A program made the translations under genes and the position numbers. Positions 51,743-61,090 of a stretch of 64,000 bases of DNA are shown here, piece by piece (within the stretch, counting starts at the first letter, position 1; each line of letters opens with the position of its first letter). This DNA comes from CAWANF01 sp963783355 (GTDB lineage: Bacteria > Bacteroidota > Rhodothermia > Balneolales > DATFMH01). The notes below the pieces were generated by a model that searched no databases, was not told where the DNA came from, and saw only the letters and a program-made list of their open reading frames with translations. The stretch covers positions 124,001 to 188,000 of the forward strand of contig CAWANF010000006.1 in NCBI GenBank assembly GCA_963783355.1, in the 5' to 3' direction.

Positions 51743-53381
51743 TTGATTGTCGCATGGGCCTTTGAATTGACTCCCGAAGGCGTTAAGAAAACCGGTGAAG
51801 TTGATAAAGCCGAATCCCTAACTCCTTCTACCGGGAAAAAACTGAACATAGCTAATTATAGCTGTACTTTCTCTGGCGGTCATTTTCCTTTTAGTCGATC
51901 GCTTTTTCTTTGTACCGACCGGGGAAAGTACGGCCAAAACAGCTCAGACAGCTGCCATAACGGATAAATCCATTGCCGTTCTCCCCTTCGCTGATTTTAG
52001 TCCCAAGGGTGATCAGGGTTGGTTTGCGGATGGACTGACCGAGGAAATATTAAACGACCTGGTCAAGACACCGGATCTTAAAGTTGCCTCACGAACGGCC
52101 TCATTTGCATATAAGGGCAAAAATGAAGACATCACGGATATCGCAAAAAACCTTGGAGTGGCTTATATCCTGGAGGGTTCGGTTCGAAAAGCCGGGGATG
52201 AAGTCAGGGTCACCGTACAATTGATACGGGCTTCGGACGGGATTCATTTGTGGTCGCAATCCTACAACGGGGTTGAAAAAGATATTTTTAAGATACAGGA
52301 AGACATTGCCATCAAAATCGCCAATGCCCTGAAAACAGCCATGAAACCCGGGGCGCTGAAAAAAATGGTTCAGGCCGGCACCACGTCCGTGGAAGCGTAT
52401 AATGAATATCTGAAAGGCCTTTCTGTGTCGCATGATGATCCATTAAAATCTTACCAGCATTTCGAAGAAGCACGAAAGATAGACCCCGGTTTTTCGGAGG
52501 CCAGCTACCATGCTGCTTTATTCTGGTCGGGTCAGCTTACGACTACACGATTGGCCTCCGGACTAACGGATAAAAGCTATTCTGAAAAAATGGCGCTGTT
52601 TAATGAACGTATCAAACAGGCCATTGCCCACGCCAATCCGGTGGATAAATTAAAATATCAGTCGGCTCAGGCCTTCCGAAATCTGCAGTTTGATAAATCA
52701 CTGGATTTGATAATGCAATATGACAACCTACGCCCCAATGATATGTCATCATTAGCTTTTACTGCAGAAAATCTGGCTTACCTTGGTAAATATGCAGAGG
52801 CATACAAATACGTCCAAAAAATAGAAACGGTCGCACTGAATAACTCCACGGATTACATTAGGGTCGAGAGCTATTATTATACTACCAAACATTATGACAA
52901 AGCGGTTGCATTCGGAAGAAAAGCTTTAACAAAATTTCCTTATAACCCCAGTCTGCTTTACGATGTACACCGAGAATTACTTTGGGACGGTCGTTATGAT
53001 GAAGCACGGCCATTGGTTGAGCGAATAGCTGGCAGTGATGATTCAACGATTGTAAGAAATATATCACTGGTTCGTATCAGGCAGGCTTGTGCCGATGGTA
53101 ATGTTCAGAAAGCTAATCAAATTTATAACACCAAATTGGACCGGGGAAAAGTAAATATTACAGCAAAATGGCTGGCTTTGATGTTGTTGAATCGGAAACA
53201 GGAAGCCTACCAGTTACTTAAACCCATGTACGACCATGACCAGCTCTATTCATTAAGCAGCTGGCTAATTTACCCCTTCTTTGATGTCAGCCAGTTTCCT
53301 AAACTCCAGCAAATCCTGGACCGGGAAGGTGCCCAAAGAGGAAAACCGGTTCCCATTCCATTTGGTTGTAAGAAGGAGTAG
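51743..53381 (+). pseudogene. TolB-like/TPR protein G, 5' truncated and frameshifted (array member 7)
   Basis: The gene begins abruptly inside the conserved IVAWAFELTPEGVKKTGEV, so the N-terminal TM1-TM2 are deleted. After KKLNI the frame shifts (about 51852); TM3 (LIIAVLSLAVIFLLVDRFFF) and a TolB-like domain (SIAVLPFADFSPKGDQGWFA, GLTEEILNDLVKTPDLKVAS, ILEGSVRKAGDEVRVTVQLI) then continue in one frame to 53381. Its TPR part differs from A-F, so it is a separate branch of the family. Confidence 0.8.
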
Positions 53382-53383
53382 CC

Positions 53384-53572
53384 ATGCATTATTCACTTAA
53401 ACAACTAAAACGACTGTTCCTGGTAAAAGAAGCCGTGATTTTTACCATCGCTACCTTTTTGCTCAACCAGGATGTAGAAGCCTTGGTTATTGCCCAATGG
53501 GCTCCCGTCTGGTCATTGCGTTTCACCCTGATTACTACATTTATGAGGAGTAACCATGCATTATTCAATTAA
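53384..53572 (+). pseudogene. Truncated tandem copy of the small membrane module
   Basis: A 172-bp duplicate of the start of the following gene: HYSLKQLKRLFLVKEAVIFT, one TM segment, then the frame breaks at the duplication junction (TTTATGAGGAGTAACC) and ends in unrelated residues. Confidence 0.75.
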
Positions 53573-53870
53573 ACAACTCAAACGACTGTTCCTGGTCAAA
53601 GTAGCCGTGATTTTTACCATCGCTACCTTTTTGCTCAACCAGGGTGTTGAAGCCTTGGTTATTGCACAATGGGCCCCTGTCTGGTCATTACGTTTTACCC
53701 TGATTACAACATTTATCACGTTCCCTTTTGTGATGTATATCGCGTGGGTGATCGTGAATAAAAAGCAGGAAAAGGAAGAGAGCTACGAAGACCGGGTCCT
53801 GAACCTCTGGCTGCTCATTCTTTCCGTTTTATTGTTACTGTTTACCATTTTTGTGCAACTCAATAGATAA
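53556..53870 (+). CDS. Stand-alone three-TM module related to the TolB/TPR N-terminus
   Basis: The 104-aa protein reads LKQLKRLFLVKVAVIFTIAT-like (HYSIKQLKRLFLVKVAVIFT), then TM2 (TLITTFITFPFVMYIAWVIV), a charged loop (NKKQEKEESYED) and TM3 (NLWLLILSVLLLLFTIFV). Spacing and motifs (K-R-x-x-x-V-K-V-A, FPxxMYIAW against FPIAIILAW) match the N-terminal membrane part of the seven genes upstream, without TolB or TPR domains. The stop is 2 bp from the first DUF6090-like gene, so it probably opens that operon. Confidence 0.65.
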   Translation: MHYSIKQLKRLFLVKVAVIFTIATFLLNQGVEALVIAQWAPVWSLRFTLITTFITFPFVMYIAWVIVNKKQEKEESYEDRVLNLWLLILSVLLLLFTIFVQLNR

Positions 53871-53872
53871 AT

Positions 53873-54592
53873 ATGCCTGCTATATTCAAAAATATCCGCC
53901 GCAAACTGGCCTCCGAAAATAAGAAGGCGGCCTATCTCCGTTATGCCCTGGGGGAAATTCTTTTGGTCGTGATCGGGATTCTGATCGCCCTGCAGGTGAA
54001 TAACTGGAATGAAAAGTATAAGTCAAACCAACGAATTAACAGTGCATTAGCTGAAATACATGATGATTTAGTGCTCGACAGAACCGTGCTGCAAGATCAC
54101 ATAGCCGTATTAAAGGGTGATTTAACGGCACAAAAAAATGTAATCGATACCCTTGAACAAAAAAGGCCGTTTACCCCTCAGACGTACCGGGATTTAGGAA
54201 GGGTCATGTTGATGAGGAGAATCGAATTAAATAATAATGGATACGGCTTACTTAAAGAGTTGGGAATAAGTCATATAAAAGACCCTGTTTTAAGAAATGC
54301 CCTGGTGAATTATTACGGGAGTAAAACCCATGAATTATTAAATGACATAAAAGACAATCAGCATGAATTCGAAACCCCCTGGCTCGGATATGTGCGGCAC
54401 CATTTCAAGGTCTTTGTTTTTGGGAAACGCGCAGTTCCAAATGATGATCATCAAATTAAAAACAGCAGCTATTTTCTAATGATGATGAAAATGAATTTAG
54501 ACAATCGTGAATATACTCTGAAGGATGAAATCAGTACTCTTAAGGCGGATAGTACACTGAGTGAATTAATCGATTCAAAACTTAATCCATAG
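53873..54592 (+). CDS. DUF6090-like membrane protein 1
   Basis: The 239-aa protein begins with the array's common anchor: IFKNIRRKLASENKKAAYLR and a single TM segment (EILLVVIGILIALQV, about 26-42), followed by NNWNE. The exported remainder is a helical, charged domain (RINSALAEIHDDLVLDRTVL ... LSELIDSKLNP) with no catalytic motif. The family is known as DUF6090, without a function. It is 2 bp after the small membrane module and 2 bp before copy 2. Confidence 0.82.
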   Translation: MPAIFKNIRRKLASENKKAAYLRYALGEILLVVIGILIALQVNNWNEKYKSNQRINSALAEIHDDLVLDRTVLQDHIAVLKGDLTAQKNVIDTLEQKRPFTPQTYRDLGRVMLMRRIELNNNGYGLLKELGISHIKDPVLRNALVNYYGSKTHELLNDIKDNQHEFETPWLGYVRHHFKVFVFGKRAVPNDDHQIKNSSYFLMMMKMNLDNREYTLKDEISTLKADSTLSELIDSKLNP

Positions 54593-54594
54593 TT

Positions 54595-55377
54595 ATGCCT
54601 TCCATCTTTAAAAATATACGCCGGAAACTTGCCGCTGAAAATAAGACAGCAGCCTATCTCCGTTATGCCGTGGGAGAAATCCTGCTGGTCGTGATCGGGA
54701 TCCTAATCGCCCTGCAAGTGAATAACTGGAACGAAAACAGAAAGCAGGAAAACAGCAAACTACAACTAATGCGCGCGATCAAAAATGAATTATTGACCAA
54801 CCAAGCGTCCCTGCAATCTTTCGTAAAAGGAATAAATAAAAGCAATACCAAATTCAACCAGGTACTTCAATATTCTGCCGGAGTCAACCCCACTCTTCCC
54901 GCAGATAGCCTCAGGCAATACCTTTCTGAAATGGTTTACCCATTTGATTTATCCATTTTTAATTCTGTTCAGGAAGACGCTGTTTCGTCTGGTAAATTTG
55001 AACTATTGAGCGACAGTCTTAAATACGACCTGTCTTTATTAAAAGACTATACCGATTCAAGAAATTCTCTTATAGCACGGAGCCGTGAATTTATTAATAA
55101 TGATCCCGACAATAGAATAGGAAAATTATTGGCTATGTTATCTATGAACCCACCTGTACCAAAACGATATGCCCTTCACCCAGCCATACCCGAGCACCCA
55201 AAATTCATATTGAACGATACTCAATTGATAACCTTAATTAAAGATCCCGAAACCTATCTTACGCTCGACAAAATCAATGAATTCTATATGGAAGATGAAG
55301 TTTGGACAAAATTTGGCGTACTGCGAATGACCAATAAAACCATAGGTTTAATCAACAGAGAATTAAAAAAAGAATGA
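54595..55377 (+). CDS. DUF6090-like membrane protein 2
   Basis: 260 aa. The anchor is IFKNIRRKLAAENKTAAYLR plus TM, NNWNENRK. The outer domain is unlike copy 1 beyond general helical pattern (LMRAIKNELLTNQASLQSFV near the start, VRMTNKTIGLINRELKKE-type end). A 63-bp gap before copy 3 is the largest inside the operon and could hold an internal promoter. Confidence 0.82.
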   Translation: MPSIFKNIRRKLAAENKTAAYLRYAVGEILLVVIGILIALQVNNWNENRKQENSKLQLMRAIKNELLTNQASLQSFVKGINKSNTKFNQVLQYSAGVNPTLPADSLRQYLSEMVYPFDLSIFNSVQEDAVSSGKFELLSDSLKYDLSLLKDYTDSRNSLIARSREFINNDPDNRIGKLLAMLSMNPPVPKRYALHPAIPEHPKFILNDTQLITLIKDPETYLTLDKINEFYMEDEVWTKFGVLRMTNKTIGLINRELKKE

Positions 55378-55440
55378 AAAAATCTTAAAAACAACAGCCA
55401 TACTGCTTAGCGTCTAAGTGGTGCTTAAATACATAAAAAC

Positions 55441-56181
55441 ATGCCTTCCATCTTCAAAAATATCCGCCGGAAACTCGCCTCCGAAAACAAGACGGCGGCC
55501 TATTTACGTTATGCACTGGGTGAAATTCTATTGGTTGTTATCGGAATCTTGATTGCCCTGCAGGTGAATAGCTGGCATCAGCATCTACTGGATCAAAGGG
55601 AAGCAGAGAATATTAAAGCGAACTTACACGAAGAATTTACAGAGAATCGTGCCCTTCTCAATACGTCCAGAAATGAATTTAAAAAAAGTATTACATCGGG
55701 CCTGGTATTGATTAATCTCGTGGGAGCTTCCCGGTCTGAACTGGAAAAACATAACCTCGACAGTCTGTTTTACTTCTCTTTCGAGAGTGCATCGTATTTG
55801 CCATCTGATAATTCTTTACAGGATATCCTGCAATCGGGGCGGTTACATTTAATATCTGATAAAGCACTCAGAGAAAACCTTCTGTTTTGGTCAGCCTCTA
55901 TGAAACGGCTCAAAAATACTGATGATAATTCATCAGACTGGGTAACCAATCACATGATTCCATATTTATTGCCTTATATGTCGTTTCGGGAAATGGATCG
56001 ATACGGGAATAACCCGGGTGGAGGAAAAAGCAGGCTGCACACCGATTATTATCCTCTTTTTCAAAAACTCGATTTTGAAAACATGTTGGATGAGTTTTTG
56101 TACCTGCAGAAATCCGAAATAGATCTGTTAAATGATATTGAAAAAATACAGGAAAAGATTATCGAACACACAGCGAACTAA
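55441..56181 (+). CDS. DUF6090-like membrane protein 3
   Basis: 246 aa. Same anchor (PSIFKNIRRKLASENKTAAY) and TM, then NSWHQHLLDQREAENIKANL. The outer domain includes SLQDILQSGRLHLISDKALR, a block weakly shared with other copies (compare NSVQEDAVSSGKFELLSDSL in copy 2), suggesting one fold. 2 bp before copy 4. Confidence 0.82.
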   Translation: MPSIFKNIRRKLASENKTAAYLRYALGEILLVVIGILIALQVNSWHQHLLDQREAENIKANLHEEFTENRALLNTSRNEFKKSITSGLVLINLVGASRSELEKHNLDSLFYFSFESASYLPSDNSLQDILQSGRLHLISDKALRENLLFWSASMKRLKNTDDNSSDWVTNHMIPYLLPYMSFREMDRYGNNPGGGKSRLHTDYYPLFQKLDFENMLDEFLYLQKSEIDLLNDIEKIQEKIIEHTAN

Positions 56182-56183
56182 AC

Positions 56184-56951
56184 ATGCCCACTATCTTCAA
56201 AAATATCCGCCGGAAACTAGCCTCTGAAAACAAGACGGCAGCCTATTTACGTTATGCACTGGGGGAAATCATTTTGGTTGTTATTGGGATTCTGATCGCC
56301 CTGCAGGTCAATGACTGGAACCAACACAGAATACTTCGAAATAATATCGCTCAATACACGAATTCTTTGAAGGTAGATCTGACCCAGGACACCGTGCTTA
56401 TTTCCAGTCGTCTAAAGCTCATGGTGGCCGATACGACAAAACTCGGAAACTTCAGGGACCGAATGTCAGCCCCCGGCGTAACTAAAGACACCTTGGTGCA
56501 CATTGCCCGATATGAGTTTCAACCAGGTTATTATGCAAATGTTGAATTTAATGATAATACAATCACCAGTCTGCGTACCACCGGCCACTTATCTGATCTT
56601 GAAAAATGGCTGCAAAAAGATTTGACTTTGCTTAATGCAATGCACCAAAATTATCTTTCTGTAACGAAAGGGAATCAACAAGCCTATTCTGAACAAGGTT
56701 TGTTATACGCCCAATATTATCCATTTAATACAGTTAATGAAATTAATGGAGAAGTTGGAGGAGGAATTAAACCCGGTTCAAAGTTGAGCAAAGATATATG
56801 GAAGACGGCAAATTATACCCAACTGGGTGCTCGTTTAAACGCAGTGATTTCTATTAAATACGCTACTGAGCGGGTCGCGGTGGGCGAGCTCCGTGAAATC
56901 CAGAGCAAAACCAAGGAAATACTTCGTAAGCTCAACTCAGAAACCAGGTAA
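56184..56951 (+). CDS. DUF6090-like membrane protein 4
   Basis: 255 aa. Anchor PTIFKNIRRKLASENKTAAY and TM, then NDWNQHRILRNNIAQYTNSL. The outer domain has the same position-specific block (NDNTITSLRTTGHLSDLEKW), then diverges (GEVGGGIKPGSKLSKDIW). Ends VGELREIQSKTKEILRKL. Close spacing to both neighbours. Confidence 0.82.
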   Translation: MPTIFKNIRRKLASENKTAAYLRYALGEIILVVIGILIALQVNDWNQHRILRNNIAQYTNSLKVDLTQDTVLISSRLKLMVADTTKLGNFRDRMSAPGVTKDTLVHIARYEFQPGYYANVEFNDNTITSLRTTGHLSDLEKWLQKDLTLLNAMHQNYLSVTKGNQQAYSEQGLLYAQYYPFNTVNEINGEVGGGIKPGSKLSKDIWKTANYTQLGARLNAVISIKYATERVAVGELREIQSKTKEILRKLNSETR

Positions 56952-56956
56952 TAGTT

Positions 56957-57678
56957 ATGCCGCACATCTTCAAAAATATCCGCCGCAAACTCGCCTCTGA
57001 AAATAAGACGGCAGCCTATTTACGTTATGCCCTGGGGGAAATCATTTTGTGGTGATTGGAATCCTGATTGCCTTACAGGTGAATAACTGGAAAGAAGACA
57101 TCCAAAACCATAAGCTCGAAAAGGCTACCCTGGAAAATATAAGATCGGATTTGGCTTTACAGCAGGGAACAATCAACGATCAGCTTCAATTTGAAAGTGT
57201 CATAATTGCAGAAACCGACACGGCCGCTTTATTTCTGAAGTCTTCATTATCGATAGAAAAACTAGATTCACTGCTCCTAAAATTAACCTGGCGGCGGACT
57301 TTTGTCGAAAACAAAACAAGTTATATCAGTATGGATAACACCGGAGGGAAAAAGCTGATCAGAAATTCCAGCCTGCAAAATGCCATTGTCCGGTATTATC
57401 AACGATTAGATTATGTCACACAGGTAATCAATAATGACAATTTGTTTAATACCGATAGCGAATTTGGCGCTTTTTTTACCAGTAATTCCCTGAATATCAA
57501 GTTGAACAGGAACGGACAGATTGATAAGGACCAGAAGATCAGTCCGGAAAAGCGAATGGAACTAAAAAATCAGCTTGTAACCAGAAAATTGGTATCTCAA
57601 AATATCTACAAGTTCTGCCGGGACTTGCAAGAAAAAACGAAACATCTGATTCAGCTGATTGATAAAGAACTTCATTAA
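56957..57678 (+). pseudogene. DUF6090-like membrane protein 5, one-base deletion in the TM segment
   Basis: ATG 56957 gives PHIFKNIRRKLASENKTAAY and stops at ...GEIILW. The other copies read ATCATTTTGGTTGTGATTGG-like sequence where this one has ATCATTTTGTGGTGATTGG, so one base is lost at about 57047. The outer domain continues intact in the next frame to 57678 (EKATLENIRSDLALQQGTIN ... IQLIDKELH). Confidence 0.85.
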
Positions 57679-57697
57679 AACACTATTTATTTAAATA

Positions 57698-58744
57698 ATG
57701 AAAATCTTCAGGAAACAAAGACTCAAACTTGCTGCTGATAACAATGTTGTAAAATACCTCCGTTATGCCCTGGGTGAAATCATTTTGGTTGTGATTGGGA
57801 TTCTGATCGCCCTGCAGGTGAATAACTGGAATGAAAACCGGAAACTAAACCTAAGGATTATCGCCAATCTCAAAAACGTTCAGTCGGAACTGGCTGTAAA
57901 CATCCGGAATACGGACGGGGCCATTGATGATTTCATCAAAAGAGATTCCGTAAAAAACCTGGTTTTCAACAACAAACTGACTTATAGCGATTACAAAAAC
58001 GGTTTTGGATTTAACAATACACTTTTTTTCCCATTTTACTACGATAACCTGGACTTAAACACGGTCGCCTTTAATAATCTCACACAAAATTCAGAAGAAA
58101 TCCCCCGAAAGTATGCTCCAATAATGGATAAATTGAACTACTTATACATAAAAATGAAGACCAGAATTGATGTTCTGAATCAGCGATTTCAGAAAACCGT
58201 CTATGAAAATGCGGACGATTTAGCCAGGGCGAAAAGTTGGTTTGTCGAAGATAGTTTCGAAGGAGTGCACAGTGATGTCGCCATCAAGTTTTTCCTAACC
58301 AACCCTCAATACAAGGAACAGGTGGGCATTACAATGAATGATCAGCGGAATCTCTCCAGGGCTGCTTGTAAATACAGAAAAAATGCCATCGATGCCTATC
58401 TGGCGATTGCCCGTGTTTTAGGAAATAAAGATAAAACCCCTGACTATATAAGTTATACCTTAAAGGATAAAAAAGTTATCAGCCGGTATATGGGTTGGTA
58501 TCAGCAAGTTTCCGGTCCTACACATACAGAAATAGGAGATCGAATAGAAATCACTAATAATGGGGATCAATTATTTTTTGCTTCAAAAACAACCAATAAA
58601 ATCCCGATCTATTATTTTAAAAACGCTACGTTCTTTTTTGTAAATGATCCTAAGCTGATCACCTTCAATAAAACCGGGGAGCTCAAAGTAATTGATGGTA
58701 ATTTAGCTGCGCTTAAGTTTAAAAAAATCAAAAGTATTCAATAG
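57698..58744 (+). CDS. DUF6090-like membrane protein 6, long form
   Basis: 348 aa, the longest of the array. The anchor is a variant, KIFRKQRLKLAADNNVVKYL, with the same TM and NNWNENRKLN. After the helical domain it has an extra C-terminal beta-rich piece of about 90 residues (ISRYMGWYQQVSGPTHTEIG ... LKVIDGNLAALKFKKI). This looks like a ligand-binding or lipocalin-like add-on and is absent from the other copies. Confidence 0.82.
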   Translation: MKIFRKQRLKLAADNNVVKYLRYALGEIILVVIGILIALQVNNWNENRKLNLRIIANLKNVQSELAVNIRNTDGAIDDFIKRDSVKNLVFNNKLTYSDYKNGFGFNNTLFFPFYYDNLDLNTVAFNNLTQNSEEIPRKYAPIMDKLNYLYIKMKTRIDVLNQRFQKTVYENADDLARAKSWFVEDSFEGVHSDVAIKFFLTNPQYKEQVGITMNDQRNLSRAACKYRKNAIDAYLAIARVLGNKDKTPDYISYTLKDKKVISRYMGWYQQVSGPTHTEIGDRIEITNNGDQLFFASKTTNKIPIYYFKNATFFFVNDPKLITFNKTGELKVIDGNLAALKFKKIKSIQ

Positions 58745-58754
58745 TAAATAATGA

Positions 58755-59588
58755 ATGAAAGTATTCAGAAAACAAAGACAGCGGCTGGCTGCAGACAACA
58801 GCGTGGCCAAGTATCTTCGATATGCCCTGGGTGAAATCATTTTGGTGGTGATAGGAATCCTGATTGCCTTGCAGGTGAATAACTGGAATGCGACAATTCA
58901 TACTAATATAAAAAACACCCGTAACCTGTTGTCGTTCGCGGGTGAGCTAAAATCCAATGAACTCGTATTGAGGAATAATATGATCATCGTTAAAAAACAA
59001 ATGAGTACGACCCTGGACATGGCCGATTCATTAAATAACAACAGTGTTACACCAGAAAAACAAGACGCGTACTTAATAAATTGGGTCAACAAGTTAGGTC
59101 CGATAAGGACCGAATCGATGATCACGCCGGCATTAAATGAACTGGTCAACTCGGGCGCTTACAACGATCTCAAATCTAATTCCATAAAAACAAACGTGTT
59201 ACTGTATCAGGCAAATATCAACCGAATAGACATCCGCCTGAATCGATTTCATGCTTATTTCCAGGATATGGAATTACCATACCTGACCAAACATTTCAGC
59301 ATTTTAGATATGTGGAAAAACGGCGGCATGAATATTAAAACAGAAGAAAAACGCTTAGGGTATGAAATTCCCGATTTGGCCCAAAAAGAAAACTATTTTA
59401 AAAGTGATAAGGCAGCTTTTTTTGGTAATCGTGAGTTTACAAGCATGTTAATCTCCCGGTACTTCGATTTAAGATCGGTGCTTACAGCCATGGATCGTTT
59501 ACAACAATCCATTCAAAGGCTACTGAAAGAAATTAAAACGGTAACAAACGATAGTAAACATGCCCAAAATCTTCCGCAACATCCGTAA
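58755..59588 (+). CDS. DUF6090-like membrane protein 7
   Basis: 277 aa. Variant anchor KVFRKQRQRLAADNSVAKYL and TM, NNWNATIH. The outer domain includes TPALNELVNSGAYNDLKSNS at the family's recurring block. Its end (SKHAQNLPQHP) reads through the start of copy 8, overlapping it by 29 bp; the original C-terminus was probably lost when the copies were joined. Confidence 0.82.
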   Translation: MKVFRKQRQRLAADNSVAKYLRYALGEIILVVIGILIALQVNNWNATIHTNIKNTRNLLSFAGELKSNELVLRNNMIIVKKQMSTTLDMADSLNNNSVTPEKQDAYLINWVNKLGPIRTESMITPALNELVNSGAYNDLKSNSIKTNVLLYQANINRIDIRLNRFHAYFQDMELPYLTKHFSILDMWKNGGMNIKTEEKRLGYEIPDLAQKENYFKSDKAAFFGNREFTSMLISRYFDLRSVLTAMDRLQQSIQRLLKEIKTVTNDSKHAQNLPQHP

Positions 59589-60369
59589 ACAACTCGCCTC
59601 CGAAAATAAGACTGCGGCCTATTTACGATATGCCCTGGGGGAAATTCTATTGGTGGTAATAGGGATTTTAATCGCCCTGCAGGTGAATAACTGGAATCAA
59701 AACCGCAAAGATCGCATCCGGGAAGTTCAGTACCTGCATAATTTAAAACAGGATTTGGAACAGCAGGTGATAAACATAAATGGCCAATTAGATTTTGAGA
59801 AAAAGATTGTAAATATTTCCAATTCACTCATTAAGATGTACAACGCCAACCAGGATTTTCCGGACAATCCGGAAGTATTTCTTAGGATATCAAATATTGC
59901 ACCACGAAAGACTTTCCGGAGTGTAAATGCAACCTTTTCTGATATGGAATCTTCGGGTGCGCTGAACCTGATAACTAATCCGAAATTAAGGAAGGAAATA
60001 ATAAACTACTACCAGGACTTAGATACCAAACAAGCGATCATTCAGCATAACAATAACATGGTTGACAACATTGATATCAAACAAATTCTGGACAAAACAT
60101 TATTCACCACATCAAAATATAACCATTTGATATACAAGCTATTGAAAATAAACAAAAACGTTTTCGATGTGGATACGCTGGCAAACGTCTCCAGCCCCGA
60201 TTTGTATAAACACCTTTATTCCTGGATAAATGAACCTCAAAATCAGGCCGCTCTTCTAAACAGCATCATTTTTCGGGAAAACATTTCAATAGCCCATGTT
60301 GGGGTGCTGTCTATCGCCAAAACCAATACGCTTGATCTGATTAAAGAAATTAATGCCCAATTGAACTAA
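59560..60369 (+). CDS. DUF6090-like membrane protein 8
   Basis: 269 aa. PKIFRNIRKQLASENKTAAY anchor and TM, NNWNQNRKDR. The outer domain has SVNATFSDMESSGALNLITN at the shared block position. The first 29 bp overlap the end of copy 7 in another frame. 1 bp before copy 9. Confidence 0.82.
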   Translation: MPKIFRNIRKQLASENKTAAYLRYALGEILLVVIGILIALQVNNWNQNRKDRIREVQYLHNLKQDLEQQVININGQLDFEKKIVNISNSLIKMYNANQDFPDNPEVFLRISNIAPRKTFRSVNATFSDMESSGALNLITNPKLRKEIINYYQDLDTKQAIIQHNNNMVDNIDIKQILDKTLFTTSKYNHLIYKLLKINKNVFDVDTLANVSSPDLYKHLYSWINEPQNQAALLNSIIFRENISIAHVGVLSIAKTNTLDLIKEINAQLN

Positions 60370-60370
60370 A

Positions 60371-61090
60371 ATGCCTTCTATCTTCAAAAATATCCGCCGA
60401 AAACTCGCCTCTGAAAATAAAACAGCAGCTTATCTCCGCTATGCCTTGGGCGAAATCATCCTGGTGGTGATAGGAATCTTAATTGCCTTACAGGTAAACA
60501 ACTGGAATGAAGCAAGAAAAGAGAAAAACAATGAAATAAAACTTGCTGAACAATTACTTAGCGATGCAAAGGCAGATTCGGTGTTTTTTGAATCCAGACT
60601 AAGTTTCCAACAAAATCGCGATACCCTTTTCAGTTCTCTAATACAGGTGAGTAACGGTGTTTTACAAGATTCCTTATTAAACCTTAAAGTTACCAACACC
60701 CCCTTTTTCATTCGTTTGGCTTATCAATCAAACCTAATCAACAACGATCCAAATGCCTATGATCATATAAGTCAAGGCAACATTAAAAACAAACTGAGGG
60801 CTTATTACAAGGCATATGATTATGTGGTAAACGCTATCGAGCTCAATAATCGCATCTGCGAAAAATATGGCACACCCCTGCAAATAAAATATTACGAACA
60901 GATACAAACCTTACCCAAAACACCGCATATTAAAGATTACATGTTTGCCCTTAAAGATCGCAAAACCATTGCCCAATTTGATTTATTTAAATTTTACGGG
61001 ACAATTTATGGGACTCAATGTCAGAAATTCCTGAAAGTAAACCATGAGCTGATATTGCTTCTAAAAACCTATTTAAAAGCACATAAATAA
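60371..61090 (+). CDS. DUF6090-like membrane protein 9
   Basis: 239 aa. PSIFKNIRRKLASENKTAAY anchor and TM, NNWNEARKEK. The outer domain (IKLAEQLLSDAKADSVFFES, DHISQGNIKNKLRAYYKAYD) keeps only weak similarity to the others. Its final base overlaps the ATG of copy 10. Confidence 0.82.
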   Translation: MPSIFKNIRRKLASENKTAAYLRYALGEIILVVIGILIALQVNNWNEARKEKNNEIKLAEQLLSDAKADSVFFESRLSFQQNRDTLFSSLIQVSNGVLQDSLLNLKVTNTPFFIRLAYQSNLINNDPNAYDHISQGNIKNKLRAYYKAYDYVVNAIELNNRICEKYGTPLQIKYYEQIQTLPKTPHIKDYMFALKDRKTIAQFDLFKFYGTIYGTQCQKFLKVNHELILLLKTYLKAHK

